A stretch of DNA of 33,993 bases from positions 1 through 33,993 of the forward strand of contig JAUYAR010000053.1 of the NCBI GenBank assembly GCA_030693415.1. The letters are read 5' to 3'. Positions 1-8,209 of this stretch are shown piece after piece (the first letter of the stretch is position 1; every line of letters begins with the position of its first letter). Made by a program: the position numbers and the translations under genes. The stretch comes from Candidatus Cloacimonadaceae bacterium (GTDB taxonomy: Bacteria; Cloacimonadota; Cloacimonadia; Cloacimonadales; Cloacimonadaceae). The notes under the pieces were generated by a model. That model worked only from the letters and a program-made list of their open reading frames with translations, was not told where the DNA came from and did no database searches.

Positions 1-235
1 AGCCAGTTGCTCAATTTTATCGCTAAATCTTCCTTGGCGAGGCTGACCCTTGATCATACGGTCAACTATCATGCTCAATATCTTCCGCTCATCCTCGCTT
101 ATATCCAATGGACCGATATGCAATAAAACATTGAGACGGGGGACCATTGTCCGTGTTGACGGACTCAACCAGCTGGTAGTAAACGCTTGTGCTACCGGTT
201 CTTTTGCTTGTTACTGTCTTTCTTCTAATAAATAT
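1..235 (-). pseudogene. IS1634-type transposase, N-terminal part, frameshifted and without a normal start
   Basis: Minus-strand translation gives two pieces that align with the N-terminus of the transposase at 32907. The first, from about 235, contains VYYQLVES (YYQLVES in the intact copy). The second contains HIGPLDISEDE and GRFSDKIEQLA (YLGSLDISRDE and ARFSDKIEELA in the intact copy). They lie in different frames. Removing one base from the run of five G/C at 138-142 joins them, so a one-base insertion there is the simplest explanation. The codon at the position of the intact copy's ATG is ATA (233-235); nearby TTG or CTG codons could serve instead. The catalytic domain is outside the window. 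The protein is only about half identical to the right-hand copy, so these are related elements and not recent duplicates. Confidence 0.75.
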
Positions 236-541
236 GGCTCTACGAAAAAACAGTAGCAAAAGATGTCAAGCCTTTAATTCGCCTCGTAGTTCTAATTTTG
301 GACACTATGAGGACATTTTCAGCAATTTCGTTGTATATTTATCAATAACTTACGATTCAAATATGGGATTTTTCAAGTTTTTTTGCTCAACTTCGGCTAA
401 GAAACTATCCTCCACGATTCTGTCAAATACTTTTTTGTCTGTTGCTTAACCTATTTGTTGTTCTTGGAAGCCCGCTGTCTATTTTTCAATGACTTACGAG
501 CCTGAAACGACATACTTGACCAATTTCGTGCGAAACTTGGG
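1..541 (-). mobile_element. Upstream end of a degenerate IS1634-type insertion sequence, running off the left edge
   Basis: Read on the minus strand, this block starts at 541 with the same sequence that begins the right-hand element at 32754. About 66 of the first 76 positions match (466-541 against 32754-32829). It then continues through roughly 230 nt of non-coding DNA into a transposase start near 235. The leader is about twice as long as in the right-hand copy and holds a second copy of a 27-nt motif (329-355, similar to 473-499). The outer end of the element lies beyond the window, so its terminal repeats and any target duplication cannot be seen. The inner boundary at about 541 is inferred from where the homology and the interrupted host gene meet. 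Confidence 0.7.
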
Positions 542-771
542 CTTTACCAGTTTATCTGTGTCGGGAACCTGCCAAGTAGTGGTTCGCTGACTTTATCGTG
601 GTAGGGTCAGACTGTGTCTATATAGTTCACTCCGTCCTGAAAAGCATGATGGAACCTCTCAAAGGCTTTGACCTCATCGATCTTACCCTCTAGTGAAGTG
701 GAAACTCTCATGCAGCCGAGACCACGGGATGAAATCTCATCCGGTGATTTTGGCATCTATCCATATTGCAT
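542..771 (-). pseudogene. Aldo/keto reductase, N-terminal fragment with two in-frame stops, cut by an IS
   Basis: Minus-strand reading from ATG at 769-771 gives a recognisable aldo/keto reductase N-terminus of about 75 residues: SSRGLGCMRVS, an IDEVKAFERF helix, then GVNYIDT followed by PYHDKVSEPLLGR. In this family the NYIDTAxxYH segment carries the catalytic Asp. Two stops interrupt it: TAG at codon 5 (757-759) and TGA at codon 55 (607-609). The second sits where relatives often have Trp or Tyr. Homology ends at the insertion-sequence boundary near 541. The start is 12 nt downstream of the meaB stop, so this was probably the last gene of the mut operon. The rest of the gene is not in the window. 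Confidence 0.75.
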
Positions 772-783
772 GGTGTTGCTGCT

Positions 784-1875
784 TTATAGCTCAAGTAATA
801 GTTTAACCGCTGTGAGTACCGGAATCTCTCCTTTGGCGACTTGCTCTTTCAGGGGTGGAAGCGTTTGCGCGACTCCCGGTTTGGCATAAAAACTTTTCAG
901 CACCGCCTCGGTGATCAGGGATTCAAACCACATGGTGATCTGTTCGGTGCGCCTGGTTGAGAACGAACTGTTCGTTTTCCCTTGTTGCACAAAGGCTTGG
1001 ATGCTTTGCCATATCTCTTCGATTCCGGTTTTTTTGATTGCGGAACAGAGTAGGGCTTTGGTTTTCCAGTCTTTAGTAGAGGGTCTTAAGTAGTGAAGCG
1101 CGTGGTTCAATTCCCTCTGAGCGAGCTGTGCGGCAGGGATATTCTCGCCGTCGGCTTTATTTACGATGATCATATCCGCCAGTTCCATGATGCCTTTTTT
1201 GATTCCCTGAAGCTCGTCTCCGGCGCCAGCGATCTGCATCAGAAGGAAGAAATCCACCATCGAGCGAACCGTGATTTCGGATTGACCGACACCGACCGTT
1301 TCGATCAGAATGACGTCATATCCTGCGGCTTCGCAGAGCACGATCGATTCACGGGTTTTCCTCGCCACCCCCCCTAAAATCCCGCTGCTTGGCGAAGGAC
1401 GGATAAAACTTTGGGGATGGCGGCTGAGGATATCCATCCTCGTTTTATCTCCCAAAATGCTGCCTTTGGAAAGACTGCTGCTGGGATCGACGGCAAGCAC
1501 CGCAATTTGGTGCCCTTGTTCGAACAGCCAGAGTCCGAAACTTTCGATGAAGGTGCTCTTCCCCGCTCCCGGCACTCCGGTGATCCCGATGCGAATGGCC
1601 TTTCCGCTGTGCGGCAAGAGCTTGCGCATCAGTTCCTGACCCGGCTCGAAGTGTTTGGGAGAATTGCTTTCGATGATGGTGATGGCTTTGGAGAGCAGGG
1701 TGCGATCTCCGGAAAGAACTCCCTGAACGAGGGTTTCCGTATCATAGTGCTTGCTGCGCGGAAATTTCGCTTTCGAAACGTGATCCGGAGCCAACATGGC
1801 AGGCATCACGCTCGTGGCAAACTCCTTTCCCGCGCCGATTGGAGTCCATTCCGGCTTTCGCTTTTCATTCATCAC
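784..1875 (-). CDS. meaB: Methylmalonyl-CoA mutase-associated GTPase MeaB
   Basis: G3E-family P-loop GTPase that protects and reactivates methylmalonyl-CoA mutase and gates delivery of adenosylcobalamin. The 363 residues show a Walker A loop GVPGAGKST (about residues 100-108), VDPSSS, the GVGQSE switch region and the NKADG specificity motif near 238. Length is normal for MeaB/ArgK. The reading frame opens with GTG (1873-1875), and an ATG follows directly at 1870-1872; either could be the start. It begins 2 nt after the mutB stop, so the two are almost certainly cotranscribed, and a genuine chaperone-mutase pairing is expected. The old name ArgK (arginine kinase) is a historical misassignment. 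Confidence 0.95.
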   Translation of the reverse strand: MMNEKRKPEWTPIGAGKEFATSVMPAMLAPDHVSKAKFPRSKHYDTETLVQGVLSGDRTLLSKAITIIESNSPKHFEPGQELMRKLLPHSGKAIRIGITGVPGAGKSTFIESFGLWLFEQGHQIAVLAVDPSSSLSKGSILGDKTRMDILSRHPQSFIRPSPSSGILGGVARKTRESIVLCEAAGYDVILIETVGVGQSEITVRSMVDFFLLMQIAGAGDELQGIKKGIMELADMIIVNKADGENIPAAQLAQRELNHALHYLRPSTKDWKTKALLCSAIKKTGIEEIWQSIQAFVQQGKTNSSFSTRRTEQITMWFESLITEAVLKSFYAKPGVAQTLPPLKEQVAKGEIPVLTAVKLLLEL

Positions 1876-1877
1876 TT

Positions 1878-4013
1878 TTATCCGCTGATCGAGTCGAAGA
1901 GTTTCTCCATAATGGTGTTCGCCGCCTGGGGTAGTTTCGTTCCCGGACCAAAGATTGCCGCCGCTCCGTGAGAAAGCAGAAATTCATAGTCCTGAGCGGG
2001 AATCACGCCGCCGACGATGATGAGGATGTCTTCGCGCTTGAGCTTTTTCAATTCCCCAACAAGCTGTGGCAAAAGGGTCTTGTGCCCCGCTGCGAGGGAA
2101 CTCATACCGATGATGTGGACGTCGTTTTCCACTGCCTGGCGTGCCGTTTCCTCAGGAGTCTGGAAGAGGGGACCGACATCGACGTCGAAACCCATATCCG
2201 CGTAGGCGGTGGCAACGACTTTGGCACCACGGTCATGACCATCCTGACCCATTTTGGCAATGAGGATGCGCGGTCTGCGACCCTCAGTTTCGGCAAATTT
2301 GTCCGTGAGGTCTCTCACTTTTTCGATATCATCCATATTGGCATACTCGCTGCTGTAAACGTTGTTGATTAGTTTGATGCTTGCCTGATGGCGTCCAAAG
2401 ACCTTTTCCATGGCATCGGAGATTTCTCCCAGAGAGGCGCGGTTGCGAGCCGCGATAATGGCGCATTCAAGCAGATTTCCGTCTTTGGATTCGGCACATT
2501 TGGTGATCGCTGCCAGGCTTTTTTGTACCTTGTCGCTGTCGCGTTCAGCTCTGAGCTTTTTCAGCCTGGCAAGCTGAGAATCGCGCACGGCGCTGTTGTC
2601 CACTTCGAGGATTTCCATGGCGTCTTCGCGTTCGAGGACATATTTGTTCACGCCGACGATGATATCCGCTGCTGAATCGATTCTTGCCTGACGCCGGGCG
2701 GAAGCTTCTTCGATGCGCATTTTGGGCAGACCGGTCTCGATCGCTTTTGCCATGCCGCCGAGTCTTTCAACTTCGGTGATGTGTGCCCAGGCACGTTTCA
2801 TCAGGCCGTCCGTCAATTTTTCCACATAGTATGAGCCAGCCCAGGGATCGATCACTTTGGTGATATTGGTCTCGTGCTGCAAAAAGAGCTGAGTATTACG
2901 CGCGATGCGAGCGCTGAAATCCGTTGGCAGGGCGATCGCTTCGTCCAAAGAGTTTGTGTGCAGGGATTGCGTGTGACCCATTGTCGCGGCATGGGCTTCG
3001 ATGCAGGTGCGGGTGATATTGTTATATGGATCCTGTTCTGTGAGACTCCATCCCGAGGTTTGTGAATGAGTTCTCAGCGCCAGCGATTTGGGATTTTTGG
3101 GATTGAATTGATTGATGATCTTTGCCCAAAGCACTCTCGCTCCGCGCAGCTTGGCGATCTCCATGAAGTAGTTCATTCCTTCCGCCCAAAAGAAGGAAAG
3201 CCGCGGGGCGATCAAATCTATATCAATCCCCGCATCGATGGCGGTGCGGACATATTCAAGCCCGTCCGCGAGGGTATATGCCATCTCCAAATCCGCTGTG
3301 GCACCCGCTTCGTGCATGTGATAGCCGGAAATGCTGATGCTGTTGAAACGTGGCATTTTCTGTGAAGTGTAGCGGAAGATATCGGCAATGATGCGCATCG
3401 AGGGCTCGGGAGGATAGATATAGGTGTTGCGCACCATATATTCCTTCAGAATGTCGTTTTGGATCGTGCCGTTGAGCAGTTCCGGTGGCACGCCCTGTTC
3501 CTCGGCAGCGACGATGTAGAATGCCATGATCGGTATCACTGCTCCGTTCATGGTCATCGAAACCGACATCTGATCGAGCGGAATGCGATCAAAGAGGATC
3601 TTCATATCAAGGATCGAATCCACCGCCACACCAGCTTTTCCGACGTCGCCAGCTACTCTTTCGTGATCGGAATCATAGCCGCGGTGAGTAGCAAGGTCAA
3701 ACGCGATCGAAAGTCCTTTCTGCCCCATCGCCAAGTTTCTGCGGTAGAAGGCGTTGCTCTCTTCTGCGGTGGAAAATCCTGCATATTGCCTGATCGTCCA
3801 GGGGCGTTGAATAAACATCGATGGATATGGACCCCTGAGGAAAGGCGGCAAACCGGAAAGATAGTCAAGATGCTGCACGGCATCGAGATCGCTCTTGGTA
3901 TAGATAGGGCTGACGTCGATCTGCTCGTTGGTCTTCCAGATCGGGAAATCGGGTTTTGCCGCTTTTCCTGATGGGGAAAAACTCGGGGTCAGGTTGGTCA
4001 GATCAGGCTTCAT
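1878..4013 (-). CDS. mutB: Methylmalonyl-CoA mutase, large (catalytic) subunit
   Basis: Adenosylcobalamin-dependent enzyme that interconverts succinyl-CoA and (R)-methylmalonyl-CoA in the cytoplasm. The 711 residues match the family. A TIM-barrel substrate domain fills the first three quarters ([33 protein letters not shown]). The C-terminal B12-binding domain carries the base-off motif DGHDRG with the cobalt-ligating His at about residue 594. The open frame extends upstream to 4229, but the added 72 residues lie inside mutA and do not look like the family. The ATG at 4011-4013 overlaps the mutA stop as ATGA and is the better start. Downstream neighbour meaB starts 2 nt after its stop. No methylmalonyl-CoA epimerase or decarboxylase is present in the window. 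Confidence 0.96.
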   Translation of the reverse strand: MKPDLTNLTPSFSPSGKAAKPDFPIWKTNEQIDVSPIYTKSDLDAVQHLDYLSGLPPFLRGPYPSMFIQRPWTIRQYAGFSTAEESNAFYRRNLAMGQKGLSIAFDLATHRGYDSDHERVAGDVGKAGVAVDSILDMKILFDRIPLDQMSVSMTMNGAVIPIMAFYIVAAEEQGVPPELLNGTIQNDILKEYMVRNTYIYPPEPSMRIIADIFRYTSQKMPRFNSISISGYHMHEAGATADLEMAYTLADGLEYVRTAIDAGIDIDLIAPRLSFFWAEGMNYFMEIAKLRGARVLWAKIINQFNPKNPKSLALRTHSQTSGWSLTEQDPYNNITRTCIEAHAATMGHTQSLHTNSLDEAIALPTDFSARIARNTQLFLQHETNITKVIDPWAGSYYVEKLTDGLMKRAWAHITEVERLGGMAKAIETGLPKMRIEEASARRQARIDSAADIIVGVNKYVLEREDAMEILEVDNSAVRDSQLARLKKLRAERDSDKVQKSLAAITKCAESKDGNLLECAIIAARNRASLGEISDAMEKVFGRHQASIKLINNVYSSEYANMDDIEKVRDLTDKFAETEGRRPRILIAKMGQDGHDRGAKVVATAYADMGFDVDVGPLFQTPEETARQAVENDVHIIGMSSLAAGHKTLLPQLVGELKKLKREDILIIVGGVIPAQDYEFLLSHGAAAIFGPGTKLPQAANTIMEKLFDSISG

Positions 4014-6106
4014 GCGTTCACCCCCATGCGGATCGCGATATCTTTCAAAGTCTCGAAAGCGTTGGCGCGAAGATGGATAAAGATTTCCACTCCCGCGGTA
4101 CGATAGCTTTCCACCATATCCGTGGGATAACCGGCAAGGATGATCACCGGTGGTGTGGGCAAAGCCTTCAGTTCCCTGCACAGAGCGGAAACCAGCGAAG
4201 GATAGCTTTCGTCCGTGGCGCATACGCATACGGCTTTGGGTTTGGCAGTTGCGACTTCATTGACTGCTGTGACAACGCTTTCAAACACGTTCTGATTGAC
4301 GATGTCAAAGGCTGCGATCTGCAAAAATCCGATGGAGAAATCCACTCTCGGTTTGATCTGTGAGTTGATCCCAAAACCGAGCATCATGACGTCCGCTTTG
4401 TTTATCGATCTGTGAGCGAGAACGGCGTCTCTGAGAGCTTCGAGATGCATCGCGGCAGATAATCTTTCCCTGGTGGGAATCGCTTCCACTTTAAGATTCA
4501 GTGCTTCGGAGATCTGTTCGATATCTGCGTTGCGCAGCCAGGCTTCGGCGATCATGTCCACGATCAAATCATTATCGGGATGGTCTTTCAAGCATGTCAA
4601 ACTCTGGGCCAAGCCGCTGTCCGCTTTATTCGCTTGCCTTCTTGCTTTTGCTTTGCCCAGCCAGGCATGCACCGGCTCCAAAGCCATGAGAGGCTTTTCG
4701 GCTGGGTCAGCATACATGTTGACCCCGATGACGATATCGCGGCGCTTATCGACATTGTCAATACGCTCATTGGCAACGGCTTGGATCTCTTTATGGAGCA
4801 TGCCGCCGGAGATATACTTCCTCATTCCGCCGGAGCTTTCGATCATTTGCATCAGTTTCCAAGCTTTGTGGGAAAGCTCAGAGCAGAGCGTTTCGATATA
4901 GTAGCATCCACCTGCGGGATCGACCACTTTGGAAAAATGCGCTTCCTCGCCGAGGATGATCTGTTGGTTGCGGGCAATGCGTTTGGAGAATGCTTCCTGT
5001 GCTCTCAGGTTTGAATCGAAAGGAGTGATCTCGAGGCTATCCACGCCTCCGATCACTGCTGCAAAGCCCTCCGTGGCACTGCGAAGGATGTTTACATAGA
5101 TGTCGTATCTGGTTTTATTGAAAGAACCGGTCACACCGTGAATCCAGAGCTTTTGGGCTTCCTGACCGCCGCCGTAAGCCTTGATCAATTCAGACCAGAG
5201 CATCCTCGCAGCGCGGACTTTGGCGATCTCCATATAGAAATTCGATCTCAAAGAAAGCTTGAGCACAAAGCGTGGCGCGACCTGTTCGATGGTAAGCCCG
5301 CTTTCGATCATAGCGTCAAGAGTGTAAACTGCTGAGGCGAGGGCATAGCCAAGTTCCTGAACCGCGTTTGCGCCTCCGTTTGCATATATCGAGGCATCAA
5401 TAAGGATGGTCTTGATCCCCGAGGCTTTAAGCTCCGCCCAAATGGTCATTTGCCTGGCAATACGCACGCCGCGTTCAGGCTTAAAGGCTTTATCCAGATA
5501 GACTTGCGCGAGCGGGTCAAATGCGAAAACACCGCTCAGATCGCTATTGGAAATGCCGGTGGATTTGGCATAGGCGCTAATGAGCGCGAGCTGGAGGATG
5601 ACATTTTCATTGCCGAAGGCGAAAACCGGTATGGCTTCGAGTTTCACGCCCGCAAGCAGAGCTTTGATATCGTTCAGGCAGGAAAGCGCGACTCCGCGTT
5701 TGTCAGCGTGGCTGGGGAATTTTCCGCACAGGGAATCTGGATGGATCAGCAGATTGACGCAATTCAATCCGCGAAGAAGCTCATCGAGCAGTTCTTCGTT
5801 GAGCATTTCCAGATCGGGGTTATCCTGCAACTGGGCTACCAGCCAGGGCTCTGAGGTGTATCCATCCGGTTTCGAACCTCGTTGATAGGGCGGCTCGCCA
5901 GGCAGAGCTTTCAGAAACTCCAAATGTTCAACGTCTTCTCTGCGGTAGATCGGTTCAAGCGTGATCCCCTCGTATGTTTTGGCCTTCATCGCTTTGTCGA
6001 AATCCGCACCCTTGAGGGTCTCCTCCACCGCTATTTTCCATTGATCAAAGGATGGCGGAGGAAACTCGGAGAGTAGGTTCAGCTCGACATCTTTGTCATG
6101 TTCCAC
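4010..6106 (-). CDS. mutA: Methylmalonyl-CoA mutase, small subunit
   Basis: Partner subunit of MutB in the heterodimeric mutase. The 698 residues show the barrel domain ([40 protein letters not shown]) followed by a C-terminal Rossmann-like domain. That domain lacks the DxHxxG cobalt-ligand motif, as expected for the non-catalytic chain. The start is GTG (6104-6106), with AAGGAG 7 nt upstream. The stop overlaps the mutB start by 4 nt (ATGA), a translational-coupling arrangement. The pgk-like gene ends 26 nt upstream, with no terminator visible in between, so mutA is probably transcribed from the promoter in front of that gene. Confidence 0.94.
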   Translation of the reverse strand: MEHDKDVELNLLSEFPPPSFDQWKIAVEETLKGADFDKAMKAKTYEGITLEPIYRREDVEHLEFLKALPGEPPYQRGSKPDGYTSEPWLVAQLQDNPDLEMLNEELLDELLRGLNCVNLLIHPDSLCGKFPSHADKRGVALSCLNDIKALLAGVKLEAIPVFAFGNENVILQLALISAYAKSTGISNSDLSGVFAFDPLAQVYLDKAFKPERGVRIARQMTIWAELKASGIKTILIDASIYANGGANAVQELGYALASAVYTLDAMIESGLTIEQVAPRFVLKLSLRSNFYMEIAKVRAARMLWSELIKAYGGGQEAQKLWIHGVTGSFNKTRYDIYVNILRSATEGFAAVIGGVDSLEITPFDSNLRAQEAFSKRIARNQQIILGEEAHFSKVVDPAGGCYYIETLCSELSHKAWKLMQMIESSGGMRKYISGGMLHKEIQAVANERIDNVDKRRDIVIGVNMYADPAEKPLMALEPVHAWLGKAKARRQANKADSGLAQSLTCLKDHPDNDLIVDMIAEAWLRNADIEQISEALNLKVEAIPTRERLSAAMHLEALRDAVLAHRSINKADVMMLGFGINSQIKPRVDFSIGFLQIAAFDIVNQNVFESVVTAVNEVATAKPKAVCVCATDESYPSLVSALCRELKALPTPPVIILAGYPTDMVESYRTAGVEIFIHLRANAFETLKDIAIRMGVNA

Positions 6107-6132
6107 TATGGATCTCCTTGTATGTTATATAG

Positions 6133-7410
6133 TTATGATTTGATCAGCGCTTCCACCGGCTTCATCTTGTATGGCGAGCCTTGTTCGATGGCGTCCAAAA
6201 TCGCGCCTCCGCCAGTGAAAAAATAGTATCGGGGATCGTCAACCGCTTTGGCAAAAACTTCAGGCAGCAATTCCTTGAACTCCTGAATGGTGTCGCCTCC
6301 GCCGAAAAGCTTCGCGGCAGCAGGGTTGGCGTCGATCAGTTGATACATGCTTTTGGTGCCATCGACGAATAGCAAAGTATATCCCATCACGGCATTTACG
6401 AAGATAGCAGCACTGCTCGCGAAGATAGATTTGATCTTGTCAATCTCAAAAGACTTGGGCGAAACGTCGAGAACAAAATTCAATTCCGTGCCAGCTTTCA
6501 GGTCTTTGATATCGCGAACGCGCCAGCTTTCATTATTTTCGATGGAGTCGCTTTCAATGATAAATGGAAGCTCTACGATGCGGTCTTCATAGCCTTTGAC
6601 GTCACTCAGGAATTTGTGCGCCATCGCTATATCCTCAGAGCCTACACCTTTGATTCTGATGTCATATTTGACGGCGAGATAGGCATTGTAGATCACGCCT
6701 CCGAGCACGAGCCGGTCGCAAATCTTGATCAGTGAGGAAAGTGGACCGATCTTGGTATCGAACTTCGCGCCCGCCACGATTGCAAGAAAAGGACGATCGG
6801 GATCAAATATCTTGTTCAGGTGCGCGATCTCTTTCTGCATCAGCAATCCGGCGTAGGAAGGCAGATAACGCGTGACCCCCAAAGTGCTGACGTGAGCTTG
6901 CCAGGAACCGAAAGCGTCGTTGATAAAGACATCGGCAAAGGCTGCAAGCTTTTGGGCAAGATCGTCAGCGCTAATATCCTTCGCCTCTTCACCCTTGAAC
7001 CATCTGGTATTGGGCAGATAGACAAAATCGACCTCTTTGTTTTTGAGCTTTTCCACACCGATGGCGATCGGCTCGAGATCTTTGATCCCATCGTCTCCAT
7101 CTGCATGGCACTGAGGGATATAGCCTTTGAGCTGGAGTTTTTCTTCCAGATAGTAAACTATCGGCTCGACCGCGTCATCTTGGTCGATGGTAATGATTCC
7201 GGTCTTTTTGTCGTAGGGTCTGCCCACATGACTCATCAGAATCGGCAAACCGCCTTGTTTGAAAATGCTCCGCAGAGTGCTGAGGGTGGCATCTATCCTC
7301 ATGCTGTCCTTGATCTTGCCTTTTTTCACAACATTGTGGTCGAGGCGCACGAGCACGATCTTGTTTTTTAGATCCGCGTCCAACATGCTGGAAACCTGTG
7401 CATTTAGCAT
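6133..7410 (-). CDS. pgk: Divergent phosphoglycerate kinase
   Basis: Phosphoglycerate kinase transfers phosphate between 1,3-bisphosphoglycerate and ADP. Most signature elements can be followed in the 425 residues: VRLDHNV (R22, D24), SHVGRP (H61, R64), PNTRW (R136), GAKFDTK (K216, K220), GGGDT (about 370-374) and FTGGGA (398-403). The segment normally read as GTAHRAH is FGSWQAHVST here, so the substrate-binding Arg appears to be Gln171. The usual NGPxGxFE loop reads NAVMGYT (339-345). Three ATGs lie at the 5' end. AAGGAG abuts the first, so the third (7408-7410, nine nt away) is chosen. The gene leads the mut operon. It may be the organism's working enzyme or a paralogue with an altered substrate. 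Confidence 0.85.
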   Translation of the reverse strand: MLNAQVSSMLDADLKNKIVLVRLDHNVVKKGKIKDSMRIDATLSTLRSIFKQGGLPILMSHVGRPYDKKTGIITIDQDDAVEPIVYYLEEKLQLKGYIPQCHADGDDGIKDLEPIAIGVEKLKNKEVDFVYLPNTRWFKGEEAKDISADDLAQKLAAFADVFINDAFGSWQAHVSTLGVTRYLPSYAGLLMQKEIAHLNKIFDPDRPFLAIVAGAKFDTKIGPLSSLIKICDRLVLGGVIYNAYLAVKYDIRIKGVGSEDIAMAHKFLSDVKGYEDRIVELPFIIESDSIENNESWRVRDIKDLKAGTELNFVLDVSPKSFEIDKIKSIFASSAAIFVNAVMGYTLLFVDGTKSMYQLIDANPAAAKLFGGGDTIQEFKELLPEVFAKAVDDPRYYFFTGGGAILDAIEQGSPYKMKPVEALIKS

Positions 7411-7533
7411 AATCATCATCTCCTTCGATCAAACATAAGTTCTTATGGTATATTGATTTCCCTAAAGCCAAGACGCATCCGGCAGGAGAAATCCACGTGC
7501 AAAAACATCCTATTTTCTCTTTGTGGCAAAATC

Positions 7534-7547
7534 TTGATTTACGTCAA
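7534..7547. promoter_or_regulatory. Possible CRP/FNR-family operator
   Basis: TTGAT-TTAC-GTCAA matches the FNR consensus TTGAT-N4-ATCAA at 9 of 10 positions and is flanked symmetrically (CTTGA...TCAAG). It lies between the nuclease stop (7557) and the pgk-mut operon start (7410), so it could serve that operon. A single match of this length can arise by chance, and no regulator gene is in the window. Confidence 0.3.
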
Positions 7548-7556
7548 GGATTTTCT

Positions 7557-8021
7557 TTATTTCTTCTTGCGCCTAAACTCCCAGGGAGGAATCGGATTCT
7601 TGTCCGCCCATAAACCCACACCATTACTACGTGCTGTCCTTTCCATCTCCGAGAGGAGTTTTTCCTTGTTATACTGTTTGTAATGCCATGCCAAACCCGC
7701 TTTGAGCAGTTTGTGGTTGAGGATCATTCCGTTTGGAGCGTGCACCACTCCCAGATAGCGGCCGTAGCGGTCTTTGGATAGAAAGATGATCTTCACTTTT
7801 TTTCCAAATACCATATCTGACGTAAACTGCTTTGCCCGGTTTCCATAGGGCTGGCTTTTTTCCGGACAATCAATTCCATCCAAGCGGATGCGATAGCTGA
7901 TTTTGCCTTTCAATACCGTGATCGTGTCTCCATCCTGAACCGCGATCACTTTGCCGGTGATCTGTTTGGCATAGAGGTAGCCGATCATCAGGATTGCCAG
8001 CAATAGCATTAGTTTTCTCAT
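7557..8021 (-). CDS. Staphylococcal-type (TNase/SNase) thermonuclease, exported
   Basis: Calcium-dependent nuclease fold that cuts DNA and RNA. The N-terminus MRKLMLLLAILMIGYLYA is a signal peptide or membrane anchor, so the protein acts outside the cytoplasm. The SNase domain covers about residues 20-150: GKVIAVQDGDTITV, then IRLDGIDCPEK with the catalytic Arg and Glu and a metal-binding Asp, DRYGRYLG with the second catalytic Arg, and the C-terminal NGVGLWAD typical of the family. At 154 residues it is a single-domain enzyme. It stands alone: a 146-nt gap separates it from the pgk operon, and it is divergent from ppiD. The 188-nt divergent spacer contains a small hairpin, CCTTGT-A6-ACAAGG (8137-8154). 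Confidence 0.9.
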   Translation of the reverse strand: MRKLMLLLAILMIGYLYAKQITGKVIAVQDGDTITVLKGKISYRIRLDGIDCPEKSQPYGNRAKQFTSDMVFGKKVKIIFLSKDRYGRYLGVVHAPNGMILNHKLLKAGLAWHYKQYNKEKLLSEMERTARSNGVGLWADKNPIPPWEFRRKKK

Positions 8022-8209
8022 CTTCCACTCCCGATAACCAATCCATAATAAATGGCAAATCTGTCAATTGCGAAAGCCAAAACAAGCTGAATTATTTCGA
8101 TTGTAAATGCAGCAAGTTCCACCCTTACAAAAAAAACCTTGTAAAAAAACAAGGCTTGAAAATAATGGGTTTCTCAGATAAAGAATTTGACCCATAGTGG
8201 AGGAAATAA

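Noticed and set aside
189-449. 86-codon plus-strand open frame in the left IS leader
   Set aside because: It lies opposite the degenerate transposase start and IS leader, has no ribosome site or family likeness, and is low-complexity.
784-1875. Arginine kinase function for the meaB product (ArgK label)
   Set aside because: Gene context with mutA and mutB and the G3E GTPase motifs identify it as MeaB; the ArgK name comes from an old misassignment.
4014-4229. N-terminal extension of MutB by 72 residues
   Set aside because: The extension lies within mutA and does not resemble mutase; ATGA overlap at 4010-4013 and the family start support the shorter form.
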